Part shown: positions 1-7,578 of the stretch, in pieces
Position numbering within the stretch: the first letter of the stretch is position 1
Layout of the letters: every line of letters begins with the position of its first letter
Source: a virus
Length of the DNA: 39,338 bases
IMG/VR virus record: IMGVR_UViG_3300010157_000009
Location: 1-39,338 of that record
Strand: one strand, 5' to 3'
Program-made: the position numbers and the translations under genes
Notes under the pieces: model-generated
What the model was told of the DNA's origin: nothing
Database searches by the model: none
The model's input: only the letters and a program-made list of their open reading frames with translations

Positions 1-113
1 CGTTGCCTGTGTTGGAGTTTTGAATGCAAATCCACGTCTCGCGCTGCGAGGTTGCCACCAAATCACCCTGCGTGTAGGTCGCGCCAGCCGACCACGCACG
101 CCCGCCGATGTCA
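1..113. repeat. Terminal direct repeat, left copy
   Basis: Bases 1-113 are identical to 39226-39338. A fibre gene reads in frame across the join, so this is most simply the overlap of a circular assembly, that is, a circularly permuted or circularised genome. It lies inside a coding region, which argues against true short terminal repeats at a packaging end. Confidence 0.95.
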
Positions 114-508
114 GGGCTACCACTACCGCCGCCGATGCCTTTAAGTATTGCTCGGATACTTACCTCGGCCCCTACTGGAGGCGGCTCGCTAAACGTCAAC
201 GTGGTGCCTGCAACCGTCCAGCCGCTCGGCTGATCAATGCCATCAACGCTCACCAAATAGCCTCCAGCAGCATTGCCAGATCCACCAGTAAACTCAAACT
301 GTGTGTCTGTTCCGTTGCCAGTGCCAATTGTCAAATACGTTCCAGCCGCCAATGCAACGCCAATTTGAGCTACGCCAGTATCTGCTCCAAGATAAATATC
401 TCCTGTAGTAGTATTGACGGCAAGCTCTCCTAACGCGAGCGAAGTAGGATACCCCGATCCAGTTGCGGCATTGCGCTTGGGAACGACTGGGACGATTTGA
501 TTAGACAT
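1..508 (-). CDS. Gly-rich tail fibre, N-terminal part (gene wraps the contig ends)
   Basis: Reading the minus strand from ATG at 508, the frame is open to base 1 and has no stop. Base 1 joins the copy of the same sequence at the right end, and the frame continues there to a stop at 38381, giving about 450 residues on the circle. The first residues, MSNQIVPVVPKRNAATG and then LALGELAVNTTTGDIYLG, resemble the start of the neighbouring fibre at 512-1468, so this is probably a shared virion-attachment module. A carbohydrate-module-like stretch ([12 protein letters not shown]) follows. The start lies 3 nt after the stop of the 318-aa fibre frame's downstream boundary motif (see the ACYTAYTAR finding). 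The role as a fibre or adhesin is inferred from composition and position; the receptor is unknown. Confidence 0.8.
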   Translation of the reverse strand, partial: MSNQIVPVVPKRNAATGSGYPTSLALGELAVNTTTGDIYLGADTGVAQIGVALAAGTYLTIGTGNGTDTQFEFTGGSGNAAGGYLVSVDGIDQPSGWTVAGTTLTFSEPPPVGAEVSIRAILKGIGGGSGSPDIGGRAWSAGATYTQGDLVATSQRETWICIQNSNTGN

Positions 509-511
509 GGT

Positions 512-1468
512 TTAGTAAGTTCCGCCTGTAATTGTTCCAATGGACAAAAGTCCAGATCCATCAATTGCAAGTCCTGCACCAACCTTGATGCCACCCAACT
601 GGGAGGTGGTTGCTGCTGGCAAGGTATAAGTGCCTTGAATTGCGCTCAACACACCTCCAGCAGTGATTGCAAGATTTGCACCAACGGAGATTGCACCAAG
701 CTGGGCAGTGGTTGCAACTGGAAGTTGCGAACTAGTTAAGACACCAGCACCATTCAACGAAGCAACACCGTTAAGTGCGCCGAGTTGCGAAGTGGCAAGT
801 GCGCCAATGTTGTTAGGAGCAAGCGTTACATTTCCATTAACTGGAGAAACATTATTAACGCTAATTACCTCGGATGTAGCACCGTTAATCTTGTCCCAAG
901 TGGTTCCGTTAAAAGCCAGAACATCACCAGCAATAAACGATGTCTTACCATCAATTGGAGTACCTACAGTTGCGGTATTAGCGCAGACATAATAGTCACC
1001 AGTTGCAGCAGTTCCGCCACCTACAACGCCACCAGAAGCAATAACTGGCGAGGTATTGACTGTCCATGCGCCTTTATAATGAAGCTGTCCAATTACACTC
1101 GGAGGCAACTGAGCCAAAGCAATGTACCCAGATCCATCAAGTTGAGGAATGCCACCAGCAACAGCAGATTGTGTAAGGCCAGGAATTTGAGACGTTGATA
1201 AGACAGGAATCTGTGCAGTAGAAATCTTACCAGAACCATCGAGTTGCACTACACCATTTGCGGTGCTAGTGGTCGTCAGTTGTGTAAGTTGCACACTACC
1301 TGCCGTAACGTCTACGGGAGCGGCTGAGTTGCCTTGTAGATAAAGGCGACCAGAAGCCGTATTAACGGCAATTTCACCCAACGTCATGCCCGTAAGAGCT
1401 GTTGGGGCTACTGTGGATAGTGCTGTCGCGTTTAAGCGAGGTACAATTGGAACAATTTGATTCGACAT
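512..1468 (-). CDS. Tail fibre / receptor-binding-type protein, 318 aa
   Basis: The protein starts MSNQIVPIVPRLNATALS and then TLGEIAVNTASGRLYLQG, a paralogue of the N-terminus of the next fibre gene downstream. The body is built from repeated beta-rich fibre units such as GNGVxxLDGSGKISTAQIP, ATTSQLGGIKVGAGLAIDGSG and STSQIPGLTQSAVAGG. These are typical of phage tail-fibre shafts that assemble as trimers. It ends in TITGGTY. The frame is preceded by the 125-aa fibre gene, whose stop lies 3 nt upstream of this ATG. There is no Shine-Dalgarno. The fibre assignment is secure at class level; shaft versus tip role is not resolved. Confidence 0.8.
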   Translation of the reverse strand: MSNQIVPIVPRLNATALSTVAPTALTGMTLGEIAVNTASGRLYLQGNSAAPVDVTAGSVQLTQLTTTSTANGVVQLDGSGKISTAQIPVLSTSQIPGLTQSAVAGGIPQLDGSGYIALAQLPPSVIGQLHYKGAWTVNTSPVIASGGVVGGGTAATGDYYVCANTATVGTPIDGKTSFIAGDVLAFNGTTWDKINGATSEVISVNNVSPVNGNVTLAPNNIGALATSQLGALNGVASLNGAGVLTSSQLPVATTAQLGAISVGANLAITAGGVLSAIQGTYTLPAATTSQLGGIKVGAGLAIDGSGLLSIGTITGGTY

Positions 1469-1471
1469 AAA

Positions 1472-1849
1472 CTAATAAGTGCCTGCGGTTATGGTTTTGG
1501 GAGTCCATTGCGAGCCATTAAAGACAAGCATTTGACTGGTTGTTGGAGTTAATGAATCGATTGGTTTTCCTTGAAGAGCCACAACTGAGGCTGTGACGCT
1601 ACCAGCATTGATAATAATATCGCCAGAAATTGCTGGTATTTGTGATGTCTGAAGATGTCCGCTGCCATCTAGTTTTGCAAGCGAAGAAAGTTGCGTAGTA
1701 GCTATTGCGCCAATGCTTTGTGGCGTAACAGTAGAAACAAGCAGGGACTGGGCAGCTGTCTTTGTGATGCCTTCCTGATTCAACACAACAATATCATCTG
1801 CGTTGATCGTACTTGCCGTTGGTAAGGCAGATATTTTTATTTCATCCAT
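1472..1849 (-). CDS. Short tail-fibre module protein, 125 aa
   Basis: This small protein is nearly all fibre-repeat sequence. Residues from about 43 on ([20 protein letters not shown], then SGDIIINAGSVTASVVALQG, then KPIDSLTPT) closely match the 898-aa fibre at 35682-38378 over some 80 residues, so one is a duplicated module of the other. The N-terminus, MDEIKISALPTASTINADD, resembles capsid- or tail-binding leader segments of fibre and whisker proteins. It ends in TITAGTY, like its downstream neighbour. It may be a stand-alone chaperone-like fibre segment or an adaptor between fibre types. Fibre relation is clear; exact role is inferred. Confidence 0.7.
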   Translation of the reverse strand: MDEIKISALPTASTINADDIVVLNQEGITKTAAQSLLVSTVTPQSIGAIATTQLSSLAKLDGSGHLQTSQIPAISGDIIINAGSVTASVVALQGKPIDSLTPTTSQMLVFNGSQWTPKTITAGTY

Positions 1850-1881
1850 AAATTGCCCTTAAAGTCGCATGAATTAAACCA

Positions 1882-2103
1882 TCATTCTACTGGATGTAAA
1901 GCGGAATCACAACAGCCACTTATCCTTTGAGCATGCTCAGGCCATGCCCGTTCCCAACGCATTTCGTCTTCAAGTGATGGATGCGCGTTGATAGGACAAG
2001 CCGTATTGTCTTGCATGATTGTATGCGCTGTCTGGCAACGGCGTTTTCTGTCGCAAGCCTTGCATACTTCAGATCTTTTGTCCAATAACCAACGCGGAAT
2101 CAT
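1882..2103 (-). CDS. Small Cys/His-rich protein of unknown function, 73 aa
   Basis: I do not recognise a family. The protein has six to seven cysteines, including CKACDRKRRC near residues 14-23, CPINAH in the middle and GCCDSALH near the C-terminus, so a small zinc-binding or knuckle fold is plausible. Its ATG overlaps the stop of the 230-aa gene by 4 bases (ATGA-type), which implies translational coupling. It sits within the fibre cluster, where small accessory proteins are common. It could be a structural accessory or a non-virion small protein; no function is claimed. Confidence 0.6.
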   Translation of the reverse strand: MIPRWLLDKRSEVCKACDRKRRCQTAHTIMQDNTACPINAHPSLEDEMRWERAWPEHAQRISGCCDSALHPVE

Positions 2104-2792
2104 GTGATTGTAAGGTAGTCAATAATTGCAATCCCACTTTGTAGGCCTTCCCCCGCATATATTTTTCCAACAGATCCAGTTTCAAGAAATTCAAATGTAA
2201 GATCAAGTTGTGAAATATCTGTATTTCCAAAACATAAATTAAATATATGTAAATTTGACTGCAAATTACAATATTGACTTGTTTTTTTTCCAGATAAATT
2301 TGGTATATTTAATTTCATTTTTTCAGTTCCATTTATATGCAATCCTTCCCTAAGAGGAAATTCATTATTTTTTGGAGCATTTCCTGCATATAATGGAAAA
2401 TATGATAGCCCACGAATTAACCATGATCTACAACTTGTAGTTGCTTGGTTTAATTCAAGCCTACGAAAATAACCGCTATTATTTGATAATTCATATTTTC
2501 CAGTCATTGAAAATTCTTTAACAAAACCATACAATGCACATGTAGCACATTTTCCAAAAACTTGTCTATTGTTATAAGAAAATCCTGCAACAATAGAATT
2601 TTTTGTAGAATTATCTGATGAAATATCAAATAAAGTAGAACAAATAAGTTCTCTGTTTGAGATTTGCCTTAATGCGGAATTTGCTATGTAATTAAATGTA
2701 AAAACATGTAAATCATGAAATGCATCAATATATTGCATTGCAACTCTTATTGAAAGCGCAAATGAATTTATCTTACGATTACATGGATTCAT
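2100..2792 (-). CDS. Unknown protein in the fibre cluster, 230 aa
   Basis: No family is recognised. The gene lies between two fibre genes, begins directly after the stop of the 226-aa fibre-like gene at 2793, and overlaps the 73-aa gene downstream by 4 bases. The protein is rich in Asn, Ser and aromatic residues and predicted to be beta-rich by eye. It contains several cysteines (ICSTLF, GKCATCALYG). The DNA is visibly more AT-rich than its neighbours, with long A/T runs around 2200-2330 and 2640-2700, which suggests separate acquisition of a variable receptor-binding tip. A receptor-binding or tip role is inferred only from position and composition. Confidence 0.6.
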   Translation of the reverse strand: MNPCNRKINSFALSIRVAMQYIDAFHDLHVFTFNYIANSALRQISNRELICSTLFDISSDNSTKNSIVAGFSYNNRQVFGKCATCALYGFVKEFSMTGKYELSNNSGYFRRLELNQATTSCRSWLIRGLSYFPLYAGNAPKNNEFPLREGLHINGTEKMKLNIPNLSGKKTSQYCNLQSNLHIFNLCFGNTDISQLDLTFEFLETGSVGKIYAGEGLQSGIAIIDYLTIT

Positions 2793-3473
2793 TTATGTAA
2801 ATTTTAAATCGCATACATTTGGATATGGTTGCTGACAAGAATTTGTAATAGTTTTTACGCCATCAATTTCTTCCAAATATCCAGCAACATAATACGAATT
2901 TGTAGTGGTATTTGATGGCAGCGATTCTTGCCCAAACAAAATATCAATGCTGGAAATTGTTACGTCATTAGTAACAAAAAAGCACTTAAATAGTACCCAT
3001 CCGACAATCCAATCATTTACAAGTCCAGTGCTTGGATTCATGCCATTTGGAAGAACTGGCGGACTGCCAATGGTTCCAGATGCCATGCGTACCTTTGCGC
3101 CATTTTCTTCTAGCGTCATCTTAAATGGGCATGCTGCTCGTTCGGCGGAAATTACACCACTACCGTTTACAGTAATGCCATCTCCAATGATCACAGAGCC
3201 TCTTGCAGAGGTTGTTGCAATTGGTATCGACAATGACCCGCTTCCATCTACAAGCGTGCCAGAACCCGCTTTTACAACGCCGACATTAGATGTAGTTGCA
3301 ATTGGCAATCGGGCACTATTAACAGTGCCAGTTACAAGATCACCTGCATCAGTTGTCTTAAATTGAAAAGAGGTTGTCTTTTTTGTCTCACCATCCTGCA
3401 CAAGTGGAACAAACTCACCACCAGTCAATTGATTAGCGTTAATCAGCTCTGAAATTGAAACTTGATCAAACAT
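2793..3473 (-). CDS. Tail-fibre-like structural protein, 226 aa
   Basis: The first half has fibre signatures: MFDQVSISELINANQLTGGE, then FVPLVQDGETKKTTSFQF, then ATTSNVGVVKAGSGTLVDGSG and SVIIGDGITVNGSGVIS. The last two are the GDGI-x-VNGSGVIS units seen in many phage tail-fibre shafts. From about residue 110 the sequence changes to a non-repetitive region (CPFKMTLEENGAK to the C-terminus), probably a globular head domain. The gene abuts the 230-aa gene with no gap, so the two may form one fibre. The class assignment is good; the partner relation is inferred. Confidence 0.7.
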   Translation of the reverse strand: MFDQVSISELINANQLTGGEFVPLVQDGETKKTTSFQFKTTDAGDLVTGTVNSARLPIATTSNVGVVKAGSGTLVDGSGSLSIPIATTSARGSVIIGDGITVNGSGVISAERAACPFKMTLEENGAKVRMASGTIGSPPVLPNGMNPSTGLVNDWIVGWVLFKCFFVTNDVTISSIDILFGQESLPSNTTTNSYYVAGYLEEIDGVKTITNSCQQPYPNVCDLKFT

Positions 3474-3475
3474 AA

Positions 3476-3691
3476 TTAACCAGTAATCAATCTATTTCCC
3501 AATTCGCTTGTCAAAAAAAAATCCTGTTCAGTAATAATTGCGCTATCTGCTGGAGGTATTGGTGAACTTGCAATGCGCTTAGTAAACTTAAAAGTCTGCA
3601 AACCATCGGCATGAACTTGCACGCGAGCAAAGTTCCTAGAGAACGGTAAGTTCGTGTTTACGTTACGTTTTCTGATGAATTTGGTAATCAT
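3476..3691 (-). CDS. Small basic virion-region protein, 71 aa
   Basis: The protein is unrecognised. It opens with a basic segment (MITKFIRKRNVNTN) followed by FARVQVHADGLQTFKFTKR, a short beta-rich stretch. Its start lies one base after the stop of the 412-aa neck protein, at a boundary carrying the shared ACCTACTAAT-ATG motif, so the two are translationally linked. The fibre gene follows after 2 nt. Short basic proteins at this position in podophages are often head-tail joining or tail-completion factors, but nothing in this sequence proves that. Confidence 0.6.
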   Translation of the reverse strand: MITKFIRKRNVNTNLPFSRNFARVQVHADGLQTFKFTKRIASSPIPPADSAIITEQDFFLTSELGNRLITG

Positions 3692-3692
3692 A

Positions 3693-4931
3693 TTAGTAGG
3701 TATACACCATGTTCATGCGTTGCACTTGCCCCTGTTGTCTCATTAAGACATCAATCTGTTGTTGTAGGGCCATTTCTGCTGATCCATCAAGCATGTTTGC
3801 CTCTTCTGCTCGACCTTCAGAGCGCATAAAGTCAGCAGAGATACCGTTGATTAAGTAATCCTTAAAACGATACGGAATAGAAATCATTTTCCAAAACTGA
3901 CTGTCTTCTGCTGGTGCATGTGCGCCAGCAACTGGAACAGTTTGCCTAGCAATAAAAAAGTTGCCGCGAGATGGCAATTGTTTTTGAGTTGGATTGTAGG
4001 CGCTACTTGCCTGACCAGTGTCGTAATACACTATAGATCCAGTTGAATACTGAAGGTATTGATCATACTTAACTCCAGTAAATCTTGGGCAAGTAGTGCG
4101 ATACTTAATGTGCTTGCGTCCGTTTGTAAGAAACCGCAAGTACGAGTATTCTTCCTGAATAATGCCACCTTCAAATCCAGTATCATTCCTGTCATTAAAG
4201 TCCTCGACCAAGAATGACTCATTCTTAAACCGTGTGCTGTTTCTGTGATCGCCGCTAAAAGCTTCTAGTCCTTGAAGTGCATCAGACTCAAGCTGAACAA
4301 GAAGGTTTAGATTAGAATTAAATACGACCTTTGTGGTAAAGTCAGAGTTTGGCCCCTTGTATGTGTAGGGATACTCAACAGTTCCAGGCACAAGAGACAA
4401 GATCTCAATTGTGTTTATAAACGGCCCGCGTTCACCTTCAAGCGTGGTGTAATTAAACGTATAATTCTTGTCTGTAATAGGAACTCTTGTCCCATCATCC
4501 TTTAGTATGTAAAAAGGATTGTTAAAGCTTATATACGTTTGCTCAATTGCATCACGCTTGTATGCATTATCCGTAAAATCAATCAAATAAATACGCTGAA
4601 AATCAATATCAAGATTTAACCGTATCAGCATAGAATTACCACCTTGCGGATCAGTAACAATCTGCTCATTAGTAATTTCTGTGATAATTGGGTCTGAGTT
4701 TTCCGTAATTAGCACTCTAGAAATAAAGTCGATAGACTTAATTGGATTTCCAGTAAACGTGTTAATTCTGCGCTCGGAGTCAGGCCATTCTTCCCTATCC
4801 CAAATAGAACTGATGCGCCTACCGCAAAAGTCTCTGATAGTACCAAAAGACTTGTCATTCAGTGAAGGACGATCAAGGCCGATCAACTGACACACTTGAC
4901 CTAAAATATCACTAAATGGAACAGTTTTCAT
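3693..4931 (-). CDS. Neck / head-tail adaptor-like protein, 412 aa
   Basis: This gene sits downstream of the capsid gene, where connector proteins are usual. The N-terminal segment (KTVPFSDILGQVCQLIGLD) resembles the helical start of phage neck or adaptor proteins, with WDREEWPD soon after. The C-terminal segment (YRFKDYLINGISADFMRSEG, then RAEEANMLDGSAEMALQQQI) is a long helical tail like that of neck and adaptor proteins found between portal and tail. The long centre is beta-rich. It ends in MVYTY and runs into the 71-aa gene. Assignment as an adaptor is by architecture and order; a tail-side assembly protein is the alternative. Confidence 0.55.
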   Translation of the reverse strand: MKTVPFSDILGQVCQLIGLDRPSLNDKSFGTIRDFCGRRISSIWDREEWPDSERRINTFTGNPIKSIDFISRVLITENSDPIITEITNEQIVTDPQGGNSMLIRLNLDIDFQRIYLIDFTDNAYKRDAIEQTYISFNNPFYILKDDGTRVPITDKNYTFNYTTLEGERGPFINTIEILSLVPGTVEYPYTYKGPNSDFTTKVVFNSNLNLLVQLESDALQGLEAFSGDHRNSTRFKNESFLVEDFNDRNDTGFEGGIIQEEYSYLRFLTNGRKHIKYRTTCPRFTGVKYDQYLQYSTGSIVYYDTGQASSAYNPTQKQLPSRGNFFIARQTVPVAGAHAPAEDSQFWKMISIPYRFKDYLINGISADFMRSEGRAEEANMLDGSAEMALQQQIDVLMRQQGQVQRMNMVYTY

Positions 4932-4934
4932 GCG

Positions 4935-5252
4935 TTACTTGCCAGAAGTCCAGCCAACAGAGATTTCTTTGGTTCCACCACTATTGACTTTAAGCTCAGG
5001 ATTGTCACGAAGAAACTCGTCCATAAACGCTTGATCGTTCCAACAGCCATATCCAAGTTTTTGTCCCCAGAAATGGAACGCAGTCATGGGGATTCTAGCT
5101 TTAAGTTGACCCAGTCCTTCAACTGACTTGTGGCGTTGCTTGTTGATCTCTCCAATCCGTTTAGCTTCAATTTCAGCCTGAACCCTATTTTGGTTCCAAC
5201 CTACACGAAGTTCTTTATCCAGTTGATCAGCAAGTTTAGCGTCTAGTTCCAT
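4935..5252 (-). CDS. Unknown small protein after the tRNA, 105 aa
   Basis: A longer open frame reaches 5318 but would translate through the tRNA, so the start chosen is the ATG at 5252 (MELDAKLADQLDKELRVGWN). That ATG is only 5 nt from the CCA end of the tRNA. The protein has a helical, charged N-terminal half (QAEIEAKRIGEINKQR) and a mixed C-terminal half (AFHFWGQKLGYGCWNDQAFM) that resembles small phage proteins encoded near capsid genes. It ends 3 nt before the neck protein gene. The function is unknown. Confidence 0.7.
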   Translation of the reverse strand: MELDAKLADQLDKELRVGWNQNRVQAEIEAKRIGEINKQRHKSVEGLGQLKARIPMTAFHFWGQKLGYGCWNDQAFMDEFLRDNPELKVNSGGTKEISVGWTSGK

Positions 5253-5257
5253 AAAAG

Positions 5258-5332
5258 TGGTTGCGGGGGCAGGAATCGAACCTGCGACATGCTGCTTATG
5301 AGACAGCCGATCTACCACTGAGCTACCCCGCG
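5258..5332 (-). tRNA. tRNA with CAT anticodon, initiator-like acceptor end
   Basis: The minus strand folds into a 75-nt cloverleaf. It has a 7-nt acceptor strand CGCGGGG facing CCCCGCA, a D arm GCTC/GATC, anticodon stem GCTGT/GCAGC with loop CTCATAA, a 5-nt variable region, T arm GCAGG-TTCGATT-CCTGC, discriminator A and encoded CCA. The anticodon is CAT. Position 1 is C and position 72 is A, the unpaired C1:A72 hallmark of bacterial initiator tRNA. The acceptor strands match those of E. coli initiator tRNA. The anticodon stem lacks the three G:C pairs of initiators, and the D stem has a C11:U24 mismatch. It could be initiator-like, elongator Met, or Ile (lysidine) tRNA. Confidence 0.93.
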
Positions 5333-5381
5333 ATTAAAAATTGTGCTGTCTCTCCAGCAGTCACACCACTTTTGTATCAAC

Positions 5382-5395
5382 TGGCGCACGCGCCA
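5382..5395 (-). other. Small GC hairpin after the capsid gene
   Basis: TGGCG-CACG-CGCCA is a perfect short inverted repeat in the 93-bp gap between the capsid stop and the tRNA. It has no clear U tract on the minus strand, so it may stabilise the capsid mRNA 3' end or guide processing instead of terminating transcription. Confidence 0.4.
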
Positions 5396-5425
5396 ATCAA
5401 CACTCGCAGGTGTCGCGGAAGTGAA

Positions 5426-6502
5426 CTAAGCAGCAGAGCTGTAGTCAAACTTGCCAAGACCCAATGGGTTCCCGACAACCAGACCAGCAACTGCTTCGAT
5501 TAAACGAGCAGGGCCACCGCCAAAGTCAGGCAATGCCGTGACTTGGGCAACATTACCACCATAACGTACTTCGATGAGGTTCATGTCAAGAACCAGACCT
5601 TTGTACGGAGTGGCAGTGTAGCTGCTTCCGCTGACCGTTCCAAGGAACGTGGTAGGATGCAAGCGCACCGTGCCAAAGTCACCTTGGAATACATCCATGG
5701 ACTGGATGTAAGTGTCAGCAGCAGCATCACGCTGGAAGGTCTGTACTTTCGTTGCTCCTGCACCAGTAACGGTGGAACCAGTCGTTGTGGTCAACGCAGT
5801 AGTGCCCAGCAAGCCCGTGAAGGCACGCTTCAAATCAGTTCCAACAATACAGTCAAAAGACTTGTACTGACCAGTCTGATCAAAGATGGACTTCAGCAAG
5901 CCCTGCACAGCAGAGTCTGTAATCGTAGAAGCAGCATCACCAGTTCCAACGATAGAAGCAGAAGGCGTGATGAACGAAGGAGTTTTGGAGCCAGAACCAA
6001 TATTCAGTCCAGTACCAATGTTATCTCCGCCGATCCAAGCCTGTGCGCCAGCCGTAAGGTAAGGAACGCCACCTGCACCAGTGTCCTGCTGACCAAGCTG
6101 ATTGGAGGTAAAGGTCACTTCCATGTCACGCTTGAGGCCGATGATAGCTTTTGCTACGTTGTCAGACAACGAATCACGCACGCCAGCAACATCTGCCAAG
6201 TCCTGCGCGAGTTTGGAAACACGCACCTGACGACGGAAGATCTGCGCGTAGTTAGCGAGTTCTTTACGATAGCCATCAACGTAGTTGCTGTAGCTGGAAA
6301 CATCCGTACCGTCAATGGTTCCACCGACAACGGGCTGTGGGTTTTGATCTGCCTGCCAACGGAAATACATATTTCCAGGCTTGCTGCCCTTGCGGGCCAT
6401 AGAGGTGAAAGGCGTGTCGCGAGCGTCCACAAGGGCGATCATGTCAGCCAAGTCTTCGCGTTTACCGCGACCAGAGAGCGTAGGTTCAGTTAAAAGAGCC
6501 AT
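5426..6502 (-). CDS. Major capsid protein, SU10/DUF5309-like HK97 fold, 358 aa
   Basis: The sequence opens with MALLTEPTLSGRGKREDLAD and continues to RDTPFTSMARKGSKPGNMYF and RWQADQNP. This pattern of an early TPFTSM segment followed by xWQxD is typical of the DUF5309/SU10 family of HK97-fold capsid proteins. Residues around 80-110 (YRKELANYAQIFRRQVRVSK) match the helical spine segment of that family. The length of 358 aa is normal. The scaffold gene lies directly upstream and the tRNA and neck genes downstream, the usual order. The start is preceded by a non-SD leader (CAACTCAATTCATTCTT). It forms the icosahedral shell. Confidence 0.88.
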   Translation of the reverse strand: MALLTEPTLSGRGKREDLADMIALVDARDTPFTSMARKGSKPGNMYFRWQADQNPQPVVGGTIDGTDVSSYSNYVDGYRKELANYAQIFRRQVRVSKLAQDLADVAGVRDSLSDNVAKAIIGLKRDMEVTFTSNQLGQQDTGAGGVPYLTAGAQAWIGGDNIGTGLNIGSGSKTPSFITPSASIVGTGDAASTITDSAVQGLLKSIFDQTGQYKSFDCIVGTDLKRAFTGLLGTTALTTTTGSTVTGAGATKVQTFQRDAAADTYIQSMDVFQGDFGTVRLHPTTFLGTVSGSSYTATPYKGLVLDMNLIEVRYGGNVAQVTALPDFGGGPARLIEAVAGLVVGNPLGLGKFDYSSAA

Positions 6503-6525
6503 AAGAATGAATTGAGTTGAGAGGG

Positions 6526-7509
6526 CTACACAAGCCCCATTGCTTTGACCAAATCTGTCAATCCGCCTTTGTCTGAAGTATTCTTAGCGAAGTTCTGACG
6601 AGCTTTTAAAAGATCTGATTGAGTACTGGCTGCTGGAGTGGCACGAACGCTTGGTTGCGCTGGGGCACGTTTAATTGGAGTGGGCATGTTAGCTTTCTTT
6701 TTTGTCTGCATTTCTGCATAGGCTTTTGCACCTAAGACAACTAATCCAGTAACATGTTTCCAATCTGCTCTGCGCTTCTTTAGCTCTGGAAACTCGCGCA
6801 AAACCTGTTGAGCAACTTGATACTCTTCAGTTTCTGGCTTATTCCACCAAGGAAAGTTCTGTGCAATTTCAGGTTCCGCAGCAGCAGCCTGCTGTAAGAA
6901 CCGCATTCGTTGCGGCAGTTCAATTTCCTTGCGCTTCATTGCTACCTTCTTCATGGCACGAACTTCACTTGAGGTAAGCTCTTGCTCTTCACCGTTAGGC
7001 AAAGGAATTACTCCACCATCAATATTATCTTCGCACCACATTAGAACTTCCAAAGCTTTGCCATATTCTTCTTCTACCTTTTGAGTGGTATCCAAAGATT
7101 CAACAAACTCTGAGACATCCTGCTGTCTTACTGGCGTTGTATTCTTTGCGGAATCCAACTCTGCCTGTAATTTAACAAGAGTAGCTTTTTGGGCGTCTAA
7201 TTCAGCTTGAGCGGCTTTCTTCGCAGCAACCAATTTGTTGATGCGCTTCTGCACGCCTTTACTCAAAGAACTTTCATCAGCTTCAGGCTGATCGGTGACT
7301 TCTTCAGAATGATCGACATCCTCTTCAGAGGTATCGGTTTCTTCAGTAGTCTCCTGTTGCTCCACTGGAGCGGGAGCAGGCTGCTCCTCCTCGTTAAGGA
7401 AGCCATCAAGCAGGCTTGTTAGGCTTGCGTGATCTAAACCGAGTTTTGGTGCAACGGAATTATCTGCCTCCTGACCCGTAGAATCAGGCTGTGTAGTTTC
7501 ATCATTCAT
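6526..7509 (-). CDS. Capsid scaffolding protein, 327 aa
   Basis: The N-terminal third is very acidic (EEEQPAPAPVEQQETTEETD, then TSEEDVDHSEEVTDQPEAD). A coiled coil follows around residues 80-120 (QKRINKLVAAKKAAQAELDA, then QKATLVKLQAELD). The C-terminus is basic and Ala/Pro-rich (KKANMPTPIKRAPAQPSVRA). An acidic start, central coiled coil and basic capsid-binding end is the classic layout of phage scaffolds. It sits immediately upstream of the capsid gene. It is predicted to chaperone procapsid assembly and be lost on maturation. No protease gene is seen nearby. The role is inferred from layout and order and is strong. Confidence 0.8.
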   Translation of the reverse strand: MNDETTQPDSTGQEADNSVAPKLGLDHASLTSLLDGFLNEEEQPAPAPVEQQETTEETDTSEEDVDHSEEVTDQPEADESSLSKGVQKRINKLVAAKKAAQAELDAQKATLVKLQAELDSAKNTTPVRQQDVSEFVESLDTTQKVEEEYGKALEVLMWCEDNIDGGVIPLPNGEEQELTSSEVRAMKKVAMKRKEIELPQRMRFLQQAAAAEPEIAQNFPWWNKPETEEYQVAQQVLREFPELKKRRADWKHVTGLVVLGAKAYAEMQTKKKANMPTPIKRAPAQPSVRATPAASTQSDLLKARQNFAKNTSDKGGLTDLVKAMGLV

Positions 7510-7578
7510 GGAGTTCAGGTTCCAAGATCCTTTATAACTAAAATCAATCCAGTAACGCTGGAAAGCCCGTTAGTGGCT

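Noticed and set aside
4935-5318. Longer start for the 105-aa protein (MVDRLSHKQHVAGSIP)
   Set aside because: Those residues are a translation of the tRNA gene.
5543-6493. A 316-aa open frame on the plus strand
   Set aside because: It is exactly antisense to the capsid gene, has no family features and shows the Ser/Arg-rich composition of a shadow frame.
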